Assembly: GCA_963920765.1 (NCBI GenBank)
Contig: OY987242.1
Span: 39,607,264-39,671,263 of the forward strand
Direction of reading: 5' to 3'
Length of the DNA: 64,000 nucleotides
Source of the DNA: Ulota crispa
Taxonomy: Eukaryota; Streptophyta; Bryopsida; Orthotrichales; Orthotrichaceae
Positions 1-11,889 of the stretch are shown here, piece by piece. The number at the start of each line of letters is the position of its first letter. Position 1 is the stretch's first letter. The position numbers and the translations under genes are program-made. Below the pieces are notes generated by a model, which saw nothing but the letters and a program-made list of their open reading frames with translations, ran no database searches and was not told where the DNA came from.

Positions 1-3000
1 GGGAAGTAGTTGCATTTCATGTTCAAATGTATGGTGTATGTCCTTCAAGACTACATAAAAACCAAAAATTTCTTACCTCAACATTGCAGATGGTGCTGCA
101 AGCCCTCACCACAAAAAACCTTGTTCCATTTGCAAGAAGGACGATGTTACAATGATGGCAAGGCCAATTGCGTAGATCACCTACTCCAAAAGACAAGGTC
201 ATTTTTAGAGACCGTAGCAGCCACGACTTAACGAATGCTCTATATGAAGGCCATGCATATAAATGATAGATGAAATGAAAGGACAATAACTCTCGTTTGC
301 AGAGAACTTAACATCCACTCTTGTGACTCACTCATCCCCAAGCAACCTATAATCAGATATGCACGAAGTCTTCTTGTAATCAAAAATAGCATGGATATGG
401 GCTTTGTTGCTTTTTTACCTTTTTAATTTCTACCTTTTTCTGAAAAGCAGGACAAATCAAACAACACTTGGAAGATCACCACAATGCCGCAGTGCTGAGC
501 TTTCACAGAAGCCGCTCAGTATTGCAAACATTTTGTCTAATTATTCTTTGGCCTCAACTACATCAACTTTTGCGTGGTATGAATTCCACGAGCTCCAAGT
601 GATTAATTGTGAAAGCACGAAATTGTATGGATGAGAACACTGTATTATGCCATACCTGAGGTTTATCTTTCCGCATAAACATAGTTGCTCTTTTACGTAC
701 AAGAGATTGTCAGTTGTTAGAAAAGTGCTGCGCTCCAAATTACGTTACTTCTCTATTTTTTGCTCCAAAATCTCTGAAACTCAGTCTTTGATTGCCTCAG
801 TAGTTGACATCAGTTTTAGGGTTTCTCAGCTCCTTTGAGTGGTAAATCTTGCTTGCTCATTTTACCCTCATTCAAAATTGACATCTTACGCTTGAGAAGA
901 CAGGTCTCGACTGAACATCTGTACATCTCATAGCTGATGTCATAGGGACATAAGGTAATCATGGTTAGTGAGTTACACTCTAGTATCTGCAATGATGACA
1001 TCATGACTCACTGAACAGTTAGACGTCTTGAGTTACTAATTGCCTCGCCAAAGTTAATGTGAGTGGAAATGCAAATTTGGATGGGTAGTATTAATTATGA
1101 CACTTGAGGGGAATTTTGATTCACTTCAATCACGCGCTACCTTCTAAAATTTTAACGACAGCAATTCTTTGAGTTGCCTTCATTGCAGCAAAGTTTAGGT
1201 CGACAAGGAAGGCTATTGCTTTGTTTGGGCGCGACTTTTGAGAGTACTTTCAAGATTGCAAGCACAGTAACAGGTATGTGCCTCTCACGATTTCTACCTC
1301 AACTCAAATGCAAAATTCTACTTGCCACTTCAGTCAAATGTTTGAAAGTCTGTGCAGGCTTGTATCCGCAATGCATTGATGAATGCGCTCATTGAAGAAT
1401 TGGTGAAGTTTGAGCACATGTAATTCAAAAATCCTCCACAATATGTTAGTTTTGCTTTTGAATTTCCCTACCATTTGGTCATTGTATGTTGTAACTGTTG
1501 ATTTGGTAATTGCGTAAACAATTCAGCCCAGGCTGTTCAAGCTGCAGTAATTACGATTGACTCTCAAACTCATCGTCAAAGTTGAATTATCTTGAAGACT
1601 GACGGTGGTGAAATTATAGAAATTTTGGTGAGTCACCACACTTTTTATTGAAATCTGTTTTGCAAATGCTCCACAGATGTTCCTTAACAAATATTACGAT
1701 GTAATTTAATTCCAAAATTAGAGTTTTCAGTTTTTGTTGTGCTCTTGATACATGAGAAAGATGGCTACTTGTGAATTACAAATGTAATGCAAGTTTCAAT
1801 ACTTTATTGCTATTTGAGACGGTACAACAAGTTGGAGCATTTCACGTCTCACTTTGTAACTGCACCTTTGAAGAGAGAAGAATTACCATTACAAATTATA
1901 ACATGACCTCTATCACAATGCAGAGGACTAAACCAAATGAGGACATACAATGTGGAGGAGGCTTATCATATCGAGAAGGGAATTGCTGCAAGAATGGGCA
2001 TTACTTGATACTGATGTGGCTGTGAAGTTTGTCATGGCTTCAAAACTGAGACAACAGAAACAGTGGACCATCACCATCAACGCTTTGGTCGGGATATTCA
2101 GTTGGTGGAACCTCTACTGGTATTGTACTCATCGCAGCTGCAATTCTCTCTATGTAAATAGAAAAAAATAATAAGGGTGAGGGTTTTTGGTTGAACTTGA
2201 AGGACAAAGTATGACAAGTCTTCAGTCATATCTAATGTTTTTCCACTTTGTAGAAGTCATTTTTTCCTAAAATAACACAAGATTGTATAGAACAAGTACA
2301 TGGACTACATGAGTGACATCCTACAAGTAAGGTAGAGAACAACCTTCCAAAATGGTTTGTTTCATATGTAGGGGATGCTCAACATGTCGTTGTACATTGT
2401 GAAATCTGTGCTTCTATTAGCTGTTTTGCAATTTACAAGTACGTGTTGCTTCTTTGTAATTTGTCATTCATATGTGAATTACTAATCACAATGTTTTCAA
2501 TGAGTGCCTGAATGTTTGGACAATCACTGTCGGCTTCAATAACACTATTTGTAATGGTTGACATATGAAATTGAAGCAGTCAGTATAGTCTACCTTCCTC
2601 TCGTAAAAAAACTATAACCATGTAAGGTGCTATATGAATTCAATTTATGTGGTAAATACTTGTATTAGTGTGTCCTTTGTTTTGCATTTGAATTAGTAAT
2701 GAACTCATTGAATTATTGTGTTCACAAGTATACCATTCAATTCTAAATGAAATTTAATATTCACCTCAATTTGAAAAGTTTTTAATCTAATAATTGACAA
2801 CATTTTTTTCCAATACAAAATTTTCCTAACACAAAAGCATTATATATTAACTGGAATGAACATTTCACATAATTGCATGAGTAACTTATACTCATTTTCA
2901 TTTAGTCTTCTATAATTACATTAACAAGATTCGATACTACTCCAAATTTTTGGATTAGTCCCACCTGGTTTGTGTTTGCCAACGACATTTTATGTTGGAT

Positions 3001-3017
3001 GACAGAGTCTCCTTGGC
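1..3017. other. No recognisable gene; AT-rich intergenic DNA
   Basis: Only short open frames (at most about 84 codons) occur here on either strand, and none resembles a protein family I know. The stretch directly precedes the first readable piece of the CACTA transposase, so part of it may be that transposon's 5' region. I found no convincing CACTA terminal repeat that would fix its left end. Confidence 0.5.
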
Positions 3018-3950
3018 TTGTTTGTAAACAACATGGAGGACTTCTCTGAGGGAAACAATGACAAGGCCTTTCAAGTGCCCTACAAAGATCCAGCAATATC
3101 TGAAGGTTACAAAGAACCTCAGAGCAACACCAACATCAATTATGAAGCTATGGCTGAGAGTTTCTTTGCGCGAGTGGATGAGATTCATAATCATGGCAGG
3201 GAAGAGCAAGAGTCAACTGTGCACTTTGAAGACCTCTTGTCAGCAGAGGATGAAGTGGACAAATTAGAAGTTCTAGAGTATATATACCAAGAGTTTACAC
3301 GGCTTTTATATCCAGGCTCCAAAATTAGCAGCCTACAATTCAGCACAATATTAATGTCTTTGTGTCCTTTATTTTGCACCAGCCATAGTTTCTTGGATGA
3401 ATTACTGACCTTCATTAAAGAGAATGTTCTGCTTGAAGATAGCAACTGCCCTAAAAATTCTTACAAAATGAAAACTATGTTAATGAAGTTAGGATTAAAT
3501 CATGAAACTATGCACTATTGCCCATGTAGGAAAGTGTTATATTAGAAAACAAAATGTAGATTTGAAATTTTGCCTCGTTTGCAACATGTCTAGATATGTA
3601 GAGGGCTCTTCCTCTATTCCTTGTAGGGTGCTACGATACTTCTCTCTTATCAATAGGCTTCAAAGGATGTTTTGTTCACGAGAGATTTCAAAGCTTATGC
3701 AATGGCATGCCAACAACCAATAAAAAGACGGAAAGATGCGGTTGGTGGTAGACGGGGAGCAGTGGCGTTTTATTCAAGATCTCTATCCCCGATTCAGTAG
3801 TAGCATAAAGAATGCAAGGTTGGGACTTTTGTTGGACGGTGTCAACCCACATAGTCTTCAGTCATCCAGGCACTTTGTATGGCCATTACTGACCGTTTTT
3901 TATAACCTTCCACCCTACTTGCTAACAAAGAAGTTCTTTATGGCCTTGAC
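3018..3950 (+). pseudogene. CACTA transposase, N-terminal part with start of the tnp2 domain
   Basis: The open frame at 3018-3545 encodes 175 residues ending near LGLNHETMHYCPC, which matches the family pattern 'LGLgYe.IhaC'. After a stop, the reading continues in nearby frames: CLVCNMSRYVEG resembles the family's 'CPvCg.sRw', VLRYFSLINRLQRMF resembles 'VLRHFPLIPRLQRLF', and MRLVVDGEQW and RLGLLLDGVNP resemble 'MRHPADGEAW' and 'RLGLasDGfNP'. The frame runs to FMALT and is cut there by the foldback element. It resumes with MALTMLILGPKSP after 8259. Several stops make it a pseudogene. The domain call comes from remembered family motifs. Confidence 0.82.
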
Positions 3951-4426
3951 AACGACGCTAGATTTTGATCAGTGAGCAATGAGCAATAAGTGGTGAGCGT
4001 GAGCAATGAGCGGTGAGCACTGAGCAATAAAAGAGACTTTTTAGAGTTTAGGAGGAGAAATGAAATTTTCCATAACTTGAGATTGGATGTTTGAAGCAAC
4101 AAAAAAATCCTTAAAGTAATAGAATTTGTCTCTAAAGTGCAGTAATCATTTGAAAGAGGGAGGATGTGGATGAAATACATCAACAATATTCATTAGAGCC
4201 AATGAATGAAAATTAACACGGATGAAAAGTGGCGGTGTAAGGTGGATGAAAAAATCCGTGATGGTTGTTTAGCATACTGAAATCAATGAACGTTACGCAA
4301 ATTATATTCATAAAAGACCTACATTTTTATTGCCATGGGTAATGGATGCAATCATTTTGTAGATCATGTATAATTAATTCAAGCAACTTTCCTCAATTAT
4401 ACATAAGTCTATCAATTTCTTCTTAC

Positions 4427-5353
4427 TCCTAAAAGACCAGACCCCCTTTTTTAGTCCCTCTTTTTTTAGCAACATAGCAATTTTGGGTAGGTACCTATAA
4501 TTGAAGCTTTTCATACTTTAGGCTGAAATTTTAATATAATGTGGGAAGAAGGTCTATCTTTCAAATGCACTAAATTTCATGACATCTAGAATTTTGAGTA
4601 AAAAGTTATGGCCTAATATGTTGCTTTTTACTTTTGTCGAGTAGCCTAAGTAAATTTTTAAAAATCACTTTTTTGAAAACAATTTTTTTGAATTGGTTTA
4701 GGAGATTTATGTGAATGTAGGAAGCTTTGAATCATTCCATTTTGATCAACGAGATGAAAGTTATGAGGGTTTTTTGTTTGCGGGCAGTTATGGATTCTCT
4801 ACTCTAAAATAAACTTTGAAGTCCTTTATTTTACTCAATTTTCAACATTTTGGAAAAAAAACAAAGCCAAAGGATGTAGATTGTTTATTGCAACATTATG
4901 ACCATTGGAATTGGCATTTTTCATTTCCATAATTAAATTCTTAACAATTTTGTGTTTTGAATCATTCTTTACTTCTTTTTACTTACTAATTTTGTTCCAT
5001 ATGTTATACAATTCTAAATGATTTGAAACTTTTTTGACATGTACTTTACTTAGGTGGAATAAGAAATTTAGAGAACTACCACCCACACATACTTTTTTCC
5101 TTAGGAATTTCACTTTTTGAAGGGTAGTTGCTTGGTTTTTCACAAGACATTTTTGAATATTCAAACCACTCTATCTTCCAATCCATGCAGTGAAAAACTA
5201 TGAAAATTTTTCCACATCTTCTAGAACTATTCTTCTACAAGATCCTATGGTCACATATGCATAAAAACGTTTTTGTTTTCAAATTTGGTTAATGCTCTAA
5301 AAATGGCAATTTTGGAGTGTTTTTGGTGAAAACTTTGCTTGGTCCTTTAGGGG
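4427..5353. mobile_element. TTAA-flanked piggyBac-like non-coding element in the left foldback arm
   Basis: The element lies between TTAC (4423-4426, a decayed TTAA) and TTAA (5354-5357). Its right end reads GGTCCTTTAGGGGTTAA, and the left end is a diverged copy of the same inverted repeat. The matching site in the right arm of the foldback, at 6843-6846, holds a single TTAA and no insert. The interior has no coding potential and resembles the other members of this family in the window, for example 22860-23100. Confidence 0.8.
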
Positions 5354-5710
5354 TTAATGACTCAACATGACTCATGCTGCCATAGTATCAAACACTCTTT
5401 GCTTTGGAAGAATCATTTTGTAGATCATGTATGGTACATTCAAGCATCTGATTTGATTATACATAAGTTGAATTATTTATTTATTTATTTATTTATTTAA
5501 GATTTAGTAGCCTAGTCTTGCATAAATACCGCATCCATGTTCCTCTAAAAGTAGAAAAATTTATTGAGAGAAATTTTAATATTCCAACTAGCATATTATT
5601 CAGCATAAATAATACTTGCTCCATATTGGAGATTTGAAACAACCATTAGAAAGCCAAATTTAAATGTTATCAACAACATAGTTTCTAGAGAAAATTGAGG
5701 GTATGCGTTA

Positions 5711-5993
5711 GAAAAAAAAATGGGCCCTCAATAAGGCCCTGAGTTACCAAGCATGGGAACCTTGGGCACATTATACCAAACTCAGCATGCACAATTTGAC
5801 ATGGCACCATTGGTGCCACGTCAATTAATCAATTAAAAAAAATCATAAAAGTTTCTAATTCTTTTCTAAGATTTTTTATTTTTATTTATTTTTAATTAAT
5901 TTTTTTAGGCAACCAACAAGGGTGGTTCAAGGCTGGCTCCCACATTGGGAATATTTTTTATAAAGGCCTTACTGAGGGCTTCCATTTTACCTA
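5711..5993. mobile_element. hAT-like MITE, 283 bp, in the left foldback arm
   Basis: Imperfect inverted ends share the core GCCCTCARTAAGGCC: TAG-A-rich-GGGCCCTCAATAAGGCC on the left and, reverse-complemented, TAGGTAAAATGGAAGCCCTC on the right. The flanks are ATGCGTTA (5703-5710) and AATGCTTA (5993-6000), which read as a decayed target duplication of about 8 bp. The right foldback arm, near 6495-6515, has the uninterrupted version. TIRs starting with TAG and an 8-bp duplication suggest hAT, but this is from ends alone. Confidence 0.6.
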
Positions 5994-6979
5994 ATGCTTA
6001 AAGGTGTGAACAACTAGTTAGATCAAGTTCTTGCTTTGCACATTTGGAACTTGAGTTCTTGAGGTCAAGTACAATGTCCAAATGTTAATAGAAGAAAAAG
6101 ATCAACACCTCTTAGGGGTTAAAAAAGTAAGGAATACAGCTCCTGAATGCCATGGAAAAGGGCAATTTGAATTCTAATTGCCACTTAGTGGATGCACACT
6201 AAAGAAGTGAAATAGTTTAAGAACTATCTTTAGAACTACTAACTCAAATACTATTTGAGTTATTAGTTTTGAAAATAGTACTATAACTATTTCTCCTCCT
6301 CTCTATATCCACTAAGGGGCAATTAGAATCCAAATCGCCCTTTTCCAAGGCATTCAAGAGCTGTATCCCTCACTTTTTAAACTCCTAATAGGGGTTGATC
6401 TTTTTCTTCTATTAACATTTGAACATCATACTTGACCTCAAGAATTCAAGTTCTAAATGTGCAAAGCAAGAATCTGATTTGGCCAGTCCTTTGCACCCTT
6501 AAGCATACCTTCAATTTTCTCCAAAAAATGAGCTATTGAAAACATTTCAGTTTGACTTTCTAATAGTCATTTCAAATCTCCAGTATGGGAGCAAGTATTA
6601 TGTATGCTAAATAATATGCTACTTGGAATATTATAATTTATCTCAATAAATTATTTTGCTTTTAGAGGAACATGATGTGGTATTTAGGCAAGACTAGGCT
6701 TTTGAATCTTTATAAATAAATAAACAAATAAACTTATATATAATCAAGTAAGATGTTTGAATGTACTGTACATGATCTACAAAATGATTCTCCTAAAACA
6801 GGGTGCATTTCTTACTATGGCAGCTAAAGTCATGTTGAGTCATTAAGAAGAAATTGATAGACTTTTGTAAAATTGAGGAAAGATGCTTGAGTGTATTGTA
6901 CATGATCTACAAAATCATTGCACCAATTATTGCTCATGGCAATAAAAATGTAGGTCTTTTATGGATATAATTTGCTTAA

Positions 6980-7918
6980 CCCCTAAAGGACCAAGCCCTT
7001 TTTTCAGCAATAGTTACTAAAAACTGCCACTTTTGGAGGAATGAATAGAAAGGTAGGAAAACCAATTATTTTTGGAAATCCAACCGTAAGATCTTGTCTT
7101 AGAGACTTAGACTATGGGAGGTACTTCTGGAAAAAAATCATCTCATTCAAGATGTAGAGGAGTGAGATATTGACATCTGAAGTGAAAAAAAAGTTTTTTC
7201 CCTGCTACCCAAAAATTTTGGAAGCCTTTAATTGCCCCTAAATCAAAAAAATTGCTCTATGCAAAGTTGAGGTTTATTTTTTCCATGTAGAAGACCAAGT
7301 TAGGTAAGTGTGGGAGATTTTCCAAATGAATTGGAGGTGTGGATCATACTTTGTAAAATCTTACAATGCCGTAAGGACATGGAATTTGCATATACACTAG
7401 GCCAAATTGGAGGATTTATGTAAAATTGAGACATATGAATACTTTTGATCCAAATGGTGAAAACCAAGGAATCCTGGTCTACTAAAACTTGGAAGAAAAA
7501 GGAGTCAAAAATCAAATTCACAAAGAGCTCATAAAAGTAATGCACCAAAGGCAAAAGGAATGGAGGTATGGAAATCCCGTGCATGCCCATAGACCAAAAC
7601 TTTTCACTCATAAATCAAAATTGAAAGATTCAAAGCTCCTCACATATGTATAAATTTAAAGAATGAATTTCAGATTTTTATTTCAAAACAACGTTATTTT
7701 TAAAAAAGTATTTGGTTGCCCGGCCTCCCCTGATTTTCATAAATTCATGCATAACTTCTTTAATAAATGTTGGAATATAGGAAAAATTAGATGCCAACAC
7801 AAATATTTGAATTTCCCATCTTCAATAAAAGTTTCAAAAAATCACACAAAGTAGTTTAGCCATAGGTACATGCCCAAAATACCATTTGTCCCCCAAAGGG
7901 ACAATTGTCCTTTAGGAG
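6980..7918. mobile_element. TTAA-flanked piggyBac-like non-coding element in the right foldback arm
   Basis: TTAA at 6976-6979 is followed by CCCCTAAAGGACCAAG. The right end, GTCCTTTAGGAGTTAA, finishes with TTAA at 7919-7922. The equivalent site in the left foldback arm (4293-4296, now TTAC) has no insert. About 100 bp inside the right end is the subterminal block shared by several copies, whose reverse complement includes GGGCATGTACCTATGGCTAA. No transposase is encoded; the 103-codon minus-strand open frame at 7300-7611 resembles nothing I know. Confidence 0.83.
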
Positions 7919-8258
7919 TTAATGTTCATTGATTTCAATATGCTAAACAACCATCACGGATTTTTTCATCCACCTTAGACCGCCACTTTTCATCCATATT
8001 AACTTTTATTCATTGGCTCCAATGAATATCATTGATTTATTTCATCCACATCCTCCTCTCTTTCATATGATTACTGCACTTTAGAGACAAATTCTATTGC
8101 TTTAGGGAATTTTTTGTTGTTTCAAAACATCCAATCTCAAATTATGGAAAATTTAATTTCTCCTACACTCTAAAAAGTCTCTTTTATTGCTCATCGCTCA
8201 TTGCTCACTACTCACCGCTCACTGCTCACTGCTCACCGTTCACGATTTAGCAACCCTA

Positions 8259-8830
8259 ATGGCCTTGACTATGTTAATCCTAGGTCCAAAGTCCCCTTTG
8301 GAGGAAATCGTCGACGTTTATCTTCAGCCACTAGTACATAAACTAAAAAAACTATGGGTGGAAGTCCCAACTATGGATATGTCAAAAGAAGAGGAGGACA
8401 ACAAGAATTTCAAAATGCAGGGCATGCTCTTATAGACAATTAACAACTTCCATGCATACACACTTATTTTTGGTCAAGCCAGAAAGGGTTATGCAGGGTG
8501 CCCAGTCTGCGAAGAACATACTATGGCTGAACATTCAAAGGAAGCAAAAAAGATTGTTTACTTGCAAAATTGGAGGTGGTTATGGCCTGATCATCATTGG
8601 AGGTCTGCACAAGTGTGAGTGCTCAAACCTCTCCCTTGAGAAGTAAGCGCAAGCACAATTGGGTTCTAACAAAACTAGGAAATGAGCTATAATAGCAACA
8701 GCGTGGATTTGGTTGTAGATTTCCAACTAAAGATGCCTTCCAAACAATGGATCTTTACTAACAAACCTACAACATACAATGATGAGCAAAGAAGAGGACA
8801 ATCTACTTAGTGTTTCTCATGCTGGATTTT
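8259..8830 (+). pseudogene. CACTA transposase, tnp2 domain, second piece
   Basis: The frame that stopped at 3950 resumes with MALTMLILGPKSP, then VDVYLQPLVHKLKKLW, matching the tnp2 signature 'LIPGPKSPgkdIDVYLqPLIdELkeLW'. After a stop it continues with TINNFHAY, GCPVCEEHT and YLQNWRWLWPDHHWR, which correspond to the family's 'TINDFPAY', 'aCPiCn' and the histidine- and arginine-rich segment. Further in-frame stops follow before similarity fades near 8830. It was continuous with 3018-3950 before the foldback inserted. Confidence 0.8.
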
Positions 8831-9479
8831 GTGGTTAATTGAAATGGGGACGTGAATAATTATACCTCATAATGGGGGTTCACATACCCTACGTCTTGCT
8901 TGTGAATGGGCTCCATTCTTTTGTGATATGGTGGTGCTGGATTAATGTATAATGACTCTACTCTAGAGACAAATAATCACAACACTCTAGGGGTTGGTGG
9001 TCCACTCCGTATTACTGGGCCAATTTGGGTTATTGCCGTGTGATGAATAATCACAACATAAACTGGCTTTTGTACTTAAGGGTCAAGGATTATCTTAATC
9101 CTTTGGTACTCAAGAATCAAGGATTATCCAAATCCCTTGGTGAATTGTCAATGCATTCCAAATGCCAGAGGCTAACTCCTTTCTTGGCTACTTAATGAAA
9201 ATATGACGCCTCGTTGCTCTACGTACCCCCTATGACATACTTTTAATTCAATCAAAATGAAGATCTCCTTGTACTTTGGGCCAAGTAGTTAAATATTTAG
9301 TCAAGACAAAGAGTAGATGAGCCCAATTAGTGGCTCTACTTCCCCTTCCCTCTTAGTCAAAAATACCTTGAAAAATTGGAAGGCGGACTTGCTAGCCCAA
9401 TAGGGGCGGAGTTCAAGGCTTGGAGGCGGGTTGATACCCGGCAATGAGCCCGGGTATTGGCCAAGCCCAAGTATGGTAG

Positions 9480-9690
9480 GGGTCTAGAGGCAGGTCCTTT
9501 GGCGGCTGTGGCTGCGCTAGTTGCTGTGAGCAGAGCTCAAAGCCCTGCTGCTGTGACTGAAGCTCAAAGCACTGAAGCTTGGACTCTGCCGCTATGACTG
9601 AGCTCAAAGCTCTGAGCTCTGACTGAAGCTCAAAGCACTAAGCTTGGGGCTCTGCCGCTGTGACTGAGCTTGAAGCTTTGATGCTTGGAG
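9480..9690. repeat. Tandem repeat of ~60-65-bp units rich in GCTGTGACTGAGCTCAAAGC
   Basis: The phrase GCTGTGACTGAAGCTCAAAGC recurs about three times with variation, alternating with CTTGGACTCTGCCGCT-like segments. It lies directly upstream of a second, shorter-period array and is distinct in sequence from it. No open frame runs through. Confidence 0.65.
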
Positions 9691-9694
9691 TTCT

Positions 9695-10370
9695 GGGATT
9701 TAAGGCTAGGCCGTGAAAGCGAAGCTCATGGAATTTGAAACTAGGTTGTGAGGGGCAATCTGGTTGGATTTGAGGCTAGGCTGTGAGGCAAGGCTGTGGG
9801 ATTCTGAGGCTAGTGTCGTGAGGCAAGGTTCATGGAATTCTGAGGCTAGTGCTGTGAGAGCAATGTGGCAGAATTTGAGGCTAAGTTGTGAGAGCAAGGC
9901 AGCAGAATTTTGAGGCTAATGCCGTGAGGCAATGCTCATGGAATTCTGAGACTAGGCCGTGAGGCAAAGTGGTAGAATTTGAGGCTAGTGCTAAAAGAGC
10001 AGAGCTCGTGGAATTTTAAAACTAGGTCGCAAGGGGCAGGGTTCACGGAATTTTGAGGCTAGTGCTATGAGAGCAATGTGGCAGAATTCAAGGCTAATGC
10101 TATGAGAGCAAGGCTCATGGAATTCTGAGGCTAGTGCTGTGAGAGCAGAGTTCACCGAATTTTGAGACTAATGCTGTGAGAGCAAGGCTCATGGAATTTT
10201 GAGACTAGGCCATGAGGGCAGGGCTCATGGAATTCTGAGGCTAGTGCTGTGAGAGCAAAGCTCACAAAATTCTGAGGCTAATGCTGTGAGAGCAAGGCTA
10301 ATGGAATTTTGAGGCTAGGCTGTGAGGGCAAGGCTCATGGAATTTTGAGGCTAGTGTTGTGGGAGCAAGG
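9695..10370. repeat. Minisatellite, ~40-45-bp unit GAGGCTAGTGCTGTGAGAGC...
   Basis: Roughly fifteen diverged copies of a unit built from GAGGCTAGTGCTGTGAGAGC followed by AAGGCTCATGGAATTCT. Variants replace GTGCTGTGAGAG by GGCCGTGAGG or GTCGTGAGG, so two unit subtypes are interspersed. The divergence between copies indicates an old array. Confidence 0.8.
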
Positions 10371-11889
10371 GGGCCGTTGCTACTGGAGGGAAGGTTGGTT
10401 CACCCGCTTAAGGACTCTGGTAGCAAGGCAAGCCTCAAGTTAAGGGAGTCAGTGAGCAAGGTGACTTCTCATGGAACTGCCGAGGGAATTGAGGGAGCTG
10501 GCCACTCAAGGCTGAGCTACAAGGATTCCCCGCGAGCTACTATGAGGACTTGTTTTGGTATGGAAGTTTTGATAGCGGCTGGTAAGGGGACTCTTAGGTA
10601 AGGGCCCTTGTTCTAACTAACAATGGACTTAAACTCAAATGGACTTCTAGGAAGCATGGAAAAGCGGCGTCGCCAATCGTGATCCAACTTCCTAGGGGTT
10701 AGTGGGACCAATGCACAACTATGTTCTAACTAGGCACCTAAGAGAGGGGATTCCTCCAAAGGCAAGGCACAAGAAAACTAAGGAGTGGGCAAGATACAAG
10801 TGATGGAGGAAGGGACACAGGTGACAAGGGAAGTACAAGTGATGGCAAGTGGCCTAGAGCAAGGAAGTGATGATAACAAGTGACAAGGGATGGGATTACA
10901 AGTAATGAGTGATCTACAAACACAAAGTGATGGTTTGGGAGGAGGTGGGCCTCCCTTTATACTTTTGAGGGAGGACACCTTGGCCCTCTATCTAGGGGAT
11001 CCATAGATCCCTTGAAATCTACCTAAAATCTAAGAAAGACTCAAAATAGATGAAATTTGGATGAATTCATTATAACTATTGGAGCATGGCTTCAACAACA
11101 AATGAATGGTGGAATTGGATTCCTTGGACTCAAAATCATTAGTTTTGGTTGTTTACACTTCCAATTCCAAGCTACAGGGCGTCGGGAAACTTGAATGAAG
11201 GATTAGAGGTGGATGGATGAAAAACTCAGAATTAGGAATTCATCCCAAATTGAGAAATTGACTTTTGGAGGTCTTCCAACGTTGTTGGGGGAGCCAGGAA
11301 ACACTCCTTGCTTCCATCAATGGAGCTCCAAATAGATGATATCTTGAAATTGGATATTGCGCACTTTCTTGAAATTGGATGGATGTTGTTGTTTGAGGCC
11401 TTGCCACTATCAAAATGGCTTAAAACTTGGGGGATCTTCATAAATCTTTGAGAAACTCTTCCATGAATTTTGGTGGCATTTTATTAGCCATTTGTCAACC
11501 TCCTTTCACCGGGGTTGAGCGATAGCCTAGCAGGGCTAACCGCTTAGACTCACGCTCCTTTAAAGAGCTAAAGGTATTGGGCACCTTGGGCATAGACGCA
11601 CCAAAATGTTGTTGCTGATAGGTGTTGGGTTGTAAACTGATGATGTGGCCCTTGGCTGTGGCATAACTAATCTACTCCTAAACTACCCTTCTTTAATTAG
11701 GCTAGTGGGGACTTTTGGAGGGGATCCCAAGCCCCTAGTATGTGTGTCACTCAAACTAACTAAAAACTACTAAAACCTCATCAATCGCTCCTAACAACTC
11801 ACCAAATGGAGTAGGATAAATGGCGTACAGCTAACCATTTGGTTTAACTACTCTAAATCAACATAAATGGCTATTCCACTTATATTAAT

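Larger units (their letters stand above)
3951..8258. mobile_element. 4.3-kb foldback element, Mutator-like, inserted in the CACTA transposase
   Basis: The element is flanked by an 11-bp direct repeat, ATGGCCTTGAC, at 3940-3950 and 8259-8269. That duplicates the codons where the transposase frame breaks and resumes, so it is the target-site duplication; 9-11 bp suits Mutator-like elements. Almost the whole element is one inverted repeat: 3951-4300 pairs with 7920-8258, 4300-4420 with 6845-6975, and 5360-6240 with 6240-6840, with the axis near 6240. The outer ends carry short reiterated motifs of the type (G/A)GTGAGCA(A/G)TGAGC. Each arm later received its own insertions (4427-5353, 5711-5993, 6980-7918). 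No transposase was found, so it is non-autonomous. Confidence 0.85.
8840..11885. other. Probable insertion of unassigned type between two CACTA transposase pieces
   Basis: About 3 kb with no recognisable protein separates tnp2 pieces that should be close together. It holds the tandem repeats at 9480-10370, a low-complexity GTGA/CAAG-rich stretch at 10740-10925, and otherwise unremarkable AT-rich DNA. I did not find matching ends or a clear target duplication. It could be one large non-autonomous element or several, or partly intron. Confidence 0.4.

Noticed and set aside
1771-2171. Overlapping plus-strand frames at 1771-2025 and 1950-2171 as coding sequence
   Set aside because: No family motif was recognised, and both are short and AT-rich with no splice evidence.
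5463-5503. TATTTATTTATT run as a functional site
   Set aside because: It is a simple repeat in the foldback arm; a shorter version occurs in the opposite arm near 6710.
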